Source: Massilia sp. 9I
GTDB taxonomy: Bacteria; Pseudomonadota; Gammaproteobacteria; Burkholderiales; Burkholderiaceae_D
DNA length: 64,000 nt
Direction of reading: 5' to 3'
Assembly: GCF_902506415.1 (NCBI RefSeq)
Contig: NZ_LR733275.1
Span: forward strand, 3,251,517 to 3,315,516
Both the position numbers and the translations under genes were made by a program. The notes under the pieces are model-generated. The model was not told the origin of the DNA, ran no database searches, and was given only the letters and a program-made list of their open reading frames with translations. Below, piece by piece: positions 59,888-64,000 of this stretch. Positions within the stretch are counted from its first letter, which is position 1. Each line of letters begins with the position of its first letter.

Positions 59888-61213
59888 TCAGAAGAAGGTG
59901 TTCAGCCCTTCGAGCACGGTGTAGCCGTCGTCCACCGCCAGCAGCAGCTGCCACTTGTCGAAGGTCGTGCAGGGGTGCGAGATGCCGCAGCCGAGCAGGT
60001 CGCCGACCTGCAGGCTGTCGCGGATGTCGCCCTCCGGCAGGCGCAGGTAGGCGTGCTGGTCGTTCATCTTGACGATCTCGCAGCCGGGCGGCAGCTCTCT
60101 TGGCAGTCCATCGCTGCCGGGACGGTGGGAGAACAGCGGCGTCGGCAGCGCTTCGTCATAGGAGGCGTCGCGCTTGCCCATGGTGAGGATGGCCAGGCCC
60201 GGCTCGGGACGCGACTGCACGATGCTCCAGACTTCCAGCGCCGGGCGCAGGCCTTCGGCATGCGCGTCGTGCGCCTCGCGCGCATCCAGCTGGGCCAGCA
60301 GGCGTTTATAAGAGCCGTGATCGCTGGTGAGGTAGCAGCCGCTGCGCAGCACGGCGCGCGCCGGGCGCGACAGGCCCTCGACGCCGGCGAAGCCGCGCGC
60401 CACCAGGTCGAAGTAGGCGGAGCCGCCGGCCGTCAGCAGGATCTCGGCGGCGCCGAACAGGCCTTCGGCGTCCGCCACTTCGACCAGGTCCACCAGCTCG
60501 GCCAGGAAGGCCTTGACGGCGCGGATATCGGCTTCGCGGTCCTGCGTCACCAGCAAGCCTTCGTAGCCTTCGAAGCCGGCCAGCACCAGGCCATCGGCAG
60601 TGGCAATGGCGCGCGCCACGGCCAGCGCCGCTTCCGGCGTGCGGCAGCCGGCGCGTTTTCCCGCCAGGCCGAGTTCGACCAGCACCGGCAGCGGACGCGC
60701 CAGGCCGCGCGCCGTGACCGCCTGCGCCAGGCGCGCCACGCCCTCGAGCGAATCGGCCAGCACGAAGCACTCGAAGTCGGGATCCTCATGCAGCAGGGCC
60801 AGCACGGCCTCAATGTCGGCGCGCGCCACCAGCTGGTTGGCCAACAGCACGCGGCGCACATTGAAGCGATGCGCCACCTGGATCTGGGTGGCGCTGGCCA
60901 GCGTGATGCCCCAGGCGCCATTGGCCAGCTGGGCCGCGAACAGCTGCGGGCTCATGGTGGTCTTGCCGTGCGGCGCCAGCGTCACGCCATGACGCGCGCA
61001 GAAAGCCTTCATCCAGGCCAGGTTGTGCTGCAGCGCCGAGGCTTTCAGGACCGCGACCGGGAAGGAGGTGTCGCCGCGCAGCACGTTCCAGCCCTGGATG
61101 CCGAGCGCGCCCTGGCGCAAGGGCTCGGTGATCGGCAGGCCCTTGGTGCCGGGCAGTAGCAATTGTTCGTCGAGGCTGGACAGGGCGAGGCCGTCGCGGG
61201 GCAAGGTGTGCAT
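59888..61213 (-). CDS. D-amino acid deaminase/D-threonine aldolase-like PLP enzyme
   Basis: 441 aa fold-III PLP enzyme (alanine racemase-like N-domain). The PLP lysine is K84 in APHGKTTMSP, and the metal site HPC near the C-terminus (HxC in H-P-C-T-T-F) is that of D-serine dehydratase/D-threonine aldolase-like enzymes. The likely role is breakdown of a D-amino acid. Start at ATG 61211-61213; the longer frame would run through the phaB terminator region. Confidence 0.85.
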   Translation of the reverse strand: MHTLPRDGLALSSLDEQLLLPGTKGLPITEPLRQGALGIQGWNVLRGDTSFPVAVLKASALQHNLAWMKAFCARHGVTLAPHGKTTMSPQLFAAQLANGAWGITLASATQIQVAHRFNVRRVLLANQLVARADIEAVLALLHEDPDFECFVLADSLEGVARLAQAVTARGLARPLPVLVELGLAGKRAGCRTPEAALAVARAIATADGLVLAGFEGYEGLLVTQDREADIRAVKAFLAELVDLVEVADAEGLFGAAEILLTAGGSAYFDLVARGFAGVEGLSRPARAVLRSGCYLTSDHGSYKRLLAQLDAREAHDAHAEGLRPALEVWSIVQSRPEPGLAILTMGKRDASYDEALPTPLFSHRPGSDGLPRELPPGCEIVKMNDQHAYLRLPEGDIRDSLQVGDLLGCGISHPCTTFDKWQLLLAVDDGYTVLEGLNTFF

Positions 61214-61268
61214 GGTTTTATCGGGTAGAAAGAAGCTTGCGTCTATTGTACCGAGGCCGGGGCAGGCG

Positions 61269-61294
61269 AAAAAAAAGCACCGCCGCAGCGGTGC
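61269..61294 (-). terminator. Terminator of the phaAB operon
   Basis: Stem GCACCGC/GCGGTGC with a four-base loop, followed by eight T on the minus strand, 26 bases after the phaB stop. Confidence 0.85.
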
Positions 61295-61319
61295 TCTTCC
61301 TGGCATCAGGCCAGGGCCA

Positions 61320-62060
61320 TCACTGCATGTGCTGGCCGCCGTTGATCGCGATGTTGGCGCCGGTCACGAACGCCGCTTCTTCCGACGACAGGTAAGCGAC
61401 CAGGCCGGCGACTTCTTCCGGCTTGCCCAGGCGGCCCATCGGGATTTGCGGGATGATCTTGGTTTCCAGCACTTCGCTCGGGATGTCCATGACCATCTTG
61501 GTGCCGATATAGCCCGGCGAAATGGTGTTCACGGTCACGCCCTTGCGCGCCACTTCATAGGCCAGGGCCTTGGTGAAGCCGTGCATGCCGGCCTTGGCGG
61601 CCGAATAGTTGGTCTGGCCGAAGGCGCCCTTCTGGCCGTTGACCGAGGAGATGTTGATGATCCGGCCCCAGCCGCGCTCGACCATGCCGTCGCAGACCGG
61701 CTTGGTCATGTTGAACACGGAATCCAGGTTGGTCTTCATGACCGCATCCCAGTTCGGCTTGTCCATTTTCTTGAAGGTCATGTCGCGGGTGATGCCGGCG
61801 TTGTTGACCAGGACGTCGACCGGGCCGACTTCCTGCTCGACCTGGCGCACGCAGGCCTGGGCCGAATCGTAGTCCGAGACGTCGCAGGGATAGGCCCGGA
61901 AGTCGAAGCCCTGCTCTTTCATCTGGCCCAGCCAGCTTTCCGCCTTCTTGTTCCCCGGCGAATACGTCGTGACAACCTTGTAACCCAAGGCGGCCAGCTT
62001 GATGCACACCGCTTCGCCCAGGCCGCCCATGCCGCCCGTTACCAATGCTACTCGTGCCAT
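61320..62060 (-). CDS. phaB: Acetoacetyl-CoA reductase
   Basis: 246 aa classical short-chain dehydrogenase. NADPH motif TGGMGGLG at the N-terminus, NNAG, and the catalytic Ser/Tyr/Lys in NISSVNG and NYSAAKAG; K-A-G-M-H-G-F is PhaB-like. It reduces acetoacetyl-CoA to (R)-3-hydroxybutyryl-CoA for polyhydroxybutyrate. Start at ATG 62060, with GGAG 6-10 bases upstream. Confidence 0.94.
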   Translation of the reverse strand: MARVALVTGGMGGLGEAVCIKLAALGYKVVTTYSPGNKKAESWLGQMKEQGFDFRAYPCDVSDYDSAQACVRQVEQEVGPVDVLVNNAGITRDMTFKKMDKPNWDAVMKTNLDSVFNMTKPVCDGMVERGWGRIINISSVNGQKGAFGQTNYSAAKAGMHGFTKALAYEVARKGVTVNTISPGYIGTKMVMDIPSEVLETKIIPQIPMGRLGKPEEVAGLVAYLSSEEAAFVTGANIAINGGQHMQ

Positions 62061-62130
62061 TGTCTTCTCCAGTTTTATTGTCTTCACTTCGCTCAGAACA
62101 AGGCAGCCGCGCCGGCTGCCCCTGCAGACC

Positions 62131-63309
62131 TCAGTCGCGCTCGACCGCCAGCGCCACGCCCATGCCGCCGCCGATGCACAGGCTGGCCAGCCCGCGCTTG
62201 GCGTCGCGGCGCACCATCTCGTGCAGCAGGCTGACCAGCACGCGGCAGCCGGAGGCGCCGATCGGGTGGCCCAGCGCGATCGCGCCGCCGTTCACGTTGA
62301 TCTTCGACGTATCCCAGCCCATTTCCTTGTTCACCGCGATGGCCTGGGCGGCAAACGCCTCGTTGATTTCCATCAGGTCGATGTCCTGGTGGGTCCAGCC
62401 GGCCTTTTTCAGGCACAGCTGGGTAGCCGAGACCGGGCCCATGCCCATGATCGACGGGTCCAGGCCGGCCGAGGCGTAGGCCTTGATGCGCGCCAGCGGG
62501 GTCAGGCCGAGTTCCTTGGCCTTGGAGGCGCTCATCATGATCACGGCGGCGGCGCCGTCGTTGATGCCGGAGGCGTTGCCGGCGGTGACGGTGCCTTCCT
62601 TGTTGAAGGCCGGGCGCAGGCTGGACAGTGCTTCCAGGGTCGAGCCGTGCTTCGGATATTCGTCGGTATCGAAGATGGTCGGGCCTTTTTTCGACGGAAT
62701 CTCGACCGGGATGATCTCGTCCTTGAACTTGCCCGCTTTTTGGGCAGCTTCGGCCTTGAGCTGCGACTGCAGCGCGAATTCGTCCTGCTCGGCGCGCGAC
62801 ACCTCGTACTTGCGCGCGACGTTCTCGGCGGTCACGCCCATGTGGTACTGGTTGTAGACGTCCCACAGGCCGTCCACGATCATGGTGTCGACCAGCTTGG
62901 CGTCGCCCATGCGGAAGCCGTCGCGCGAACCATTCAGCACGTGCGGCGAGGCGCTCATGTTTTCCTGGCCGCCGGCGATGACGATCTGGGCGTCGCCGCA
63001 TTTGATGGCCTGGGCCGCCAGGTGGGTGGCTTTCAGGCCGCTGCCGCAGACCATGTTGATGGTTTGCGCCGGCACCATGTCGGGCAGCCCGCCCTTGATG
63101 ACGGCCTGGCGCGCCGGGTTCTGGCCGGCGCCGGCGGTGAGCACCTGGCCCATGATGACCTCGCTGACCGAGGCGGGGTCGATGCCGGTTTTGGCCAGCA
63201 GCTGTCGGATCACATGCGCGCCGAGCTCGGCGGCAGGGATCTTGGCCAGTGTGCCGCCGAACTTACCGACCGGCGTGCGGCCAGCGGCCACGATGACGAC
63301 GTCTTCCAT
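62131..63309 (-). CDS. phaA: Acetyl-CoA acetyltransferase (beta-ketothiolase)
   Basis: 392 aa thiolase. Catalytic C88 in NMVCGSG, His in GHPIGASG, and C378 in CIGGGMG. It condenses two acetyl-CoA. With phaB it makes the polyhydroxybutyrate precursor; the synthase gene is not in the window. An extended -10 promoter is visible upstream. Confidence 0.95.
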   Translation of the reverse strand: MEDVVIVAAGRTPVGKFGGTLAKIPAAELGAHVIRQLLAKTGIDPASVSEVIMGQVLTAGAGQNPARQAVIKGGLPDMVPAQTINMVCGSGLKATHLAAQAIKCGDAQIVIAGGQENMSASPHVLNGSRDGFRMGDAKLVDTMIVDGLWDVYNQYHMGVTAENVARKYEVSRAEQDEFALQSQLKAEAAQKAGKFKDEIIPVEIPSKKGPTIFDTDEYPKHGSTLEALSSLRPAFNKEGTVTAGNASGINDGAAAVIMMSASKAKELGLTPLARIKAYASAGLDPSIMGMGPVSATQLCLKKAGWTHQDIDLMEINEAFAAQAIAVNKEMGWDTSKINVNGGAIALGHPIGASGCRVLVSLLHEMVRRDAKRGLASLCIGGGMGVALAVERD

Positions 63310-63415
63310 GTTGATCTCCCTGGGGTCCCGGCTGTGCCGGATGATTGTTGAGACAGCAGACTTGCGAAACCATGCATCTTACGGGGCGTGGTGTGCTGAT
63401 GTTTGAGCCGAATCA

Positions 63416-63443
63416 ATCTTATCAGTTTACTCACCGATTACAA
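63416..63443 (-). promoter_or_regulatory. Promoter of the phaAB operon
   Basis: On the minus strand TTGTAA (63438-63443), a 16-base spacer and TGA-TAAGAT (63416-63424) form a sigma-70 promoter with an extended -10, 107 bases upstream of phaA. Confidence 0.6.
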
Positions 63444-63594
63444 CCGCGTGATAACAGGCAAGTAATCAAGTGTTTGCGCGTATTTTGAACAGCGGCGGCA
63501 ACACCCATTTCTACTAGGAATCATGCGTACGTAACTGTCCTTTCGGTCAAATTTCACAGTAGAATGCACGAGCGCAACGCCAACCAGACTGTTT

Positions 63595-64000
63595 ATGCCG
63601 AAAAACCCGACCTCGCTGCCCATCGAAATCAAGATCTCCACGGTCGTCGCCATCTCGACGATCCTGCATTCGGCCGACCCGGCCGTGATCGATGCGGCCC
63701 TGCACCAGATGACCGGCGGGGTGTCGGACTTCTTCGAGGACGAGTTCGCGGTGATCGACATCGCCGCCATCGCCCATGAAGCCCCGGCGATCGACTGGCC
63801 GGCCCTGGTGAGCTTGCTGAAGAAATACCGGTTGAACGCGGTGGCCGTGCGCGGCGCCGGCCCGGAGATGGCGGACGCGATCCGTGCCCACGGCCTGTCG
63901 CTGGACGACGGCTCGAGCGGCGTGCGTGCGCCGGAGCACAAGGAAGCGCAGGAAGCGCCGGCGTCAAGCCCGGTGGCCGAGCCGACCCCGGCGCCCACCC
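63595..64000 (+). CDS. minC: Septum site-determining protein MinC, 3' end cut off by the window
   Basis: 135 codons are present and the frame is open to the right edge. The N-terminal MinC domain is visible: P-I-E-I-K-I-S-T near residue 8, D-P-A-V-I-D-A-A-L, then D-F-F-E-D-E-F-A-V-I-D and I-D-W-P-A-L-V-S-L-L-K-K. It is followed by the Ala/Pro/Glu-rich linker usual before the C-terminal domain, which lies outside. MinC blocks FtsZ at the poles; minD and minE would be expected next. A TAGAAT -10-like box lies about 30 bases upstream. Confidence 0.85.
   Translation, partial: MPKNPTSLPIEIKISTVVAISTILHSADPAVIDAALHQMTGGVSDFFEDEFAVIDIAAIAHEAPAIDWPALVSLLKKYRLNAVAVRGAGPEMADAIRAHGLSLDDGSSGVRAPEHKEAQEAPASSPVAEPTPAPT

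Overview
The window looks like part of the chromosome of a GC-rich betaproteobacterium of the Oxalobacteraceae, most likely a Massilia/Telluria-type organism. The reasons are the gene families and their grouping: an exosortase A (XrtA)-associated exopolysaccharide locus with PrsK/PrsR, a phaA-phaB pair, minC, and tandem M13 peptidases. This placement is an inference from gene content, not a database match.

Layout. Positions 1-9318 hold polysaccharide assembly genes: two flippases, two GT4-type transferases, an asparagine-synthase-like amidotransferase and a tandem pair of GT2 transferases. Positions 9366-16542 hold the XrtA-associated acyl module. A PLP decarboxylase and an AMP-forming acyl ligase lie on the minus strand. 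Divergent from them is a tightly overlapping plus-strand operon: DegT-like protein, GNAT/FemAB-like acyltransferase, acyl carrier protein, hydrolase 2 and hydrolase 1. Positions 16547-25375 are a minus-strand operon read right to left: tviB-like dehydrogenase, tviC-like epimerase, initiating sugar transferase, PrsK kinase, PrsR sigma-54 regulator and a beta-helix protein. After a glycosyltransferase, an acyltransferase remnant, tRNA-Arg(CCG) and a dihaem cytochrome c come two very similar large lipoproteins (28497-33432). Next is a four-gene minus-strand operon (39027 down to 33803): acyl carrier protein, FkbH-type enzyme, MBOAT acyltransferase and SGNH/AlgX-like protein. A secreted beta-helix protein (39628) and an AT-richer GtrA-GtrB-GtrC-like module (41683-44749) follow. 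The remainder is more housekeeping in character: two M13 metallopeptidases, an S41 protease, a KAS III enzyme, a GT32 transferase with a polytopic membrane protein, FadH, DUF2721, proline iminopeptidase, a D-amino-acid-type PLP enzyme, phaB, phaA and the start of minC.

How it fits together. TviB and TviC would supply UDP-GalNAcA-type precursors. The sugar transferase would start the lipid-linked repeat, the glycosyltransferases extend it and the flippases move it across the membrane. Two separate carrier-protein modules (9366-16542 and 33803-39027) look able to activate and attach acyl-type decorations. The most striking regulatory signal is a matching promoter architecture upstream of the second lipoprotein and of the secreted beta-helix gene. 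Each has a CTTAC-type direct repeat followed, at exactly the same distance, by a -24/-12 (GG-N10-GC) element. Since PrsR is a sigma-54 activator encoded in this window, these two genes are good candidates for its regulon. No exosortase, no PEP-CTERM protein, no CRISPR array and no intact insertion sequence was seen.
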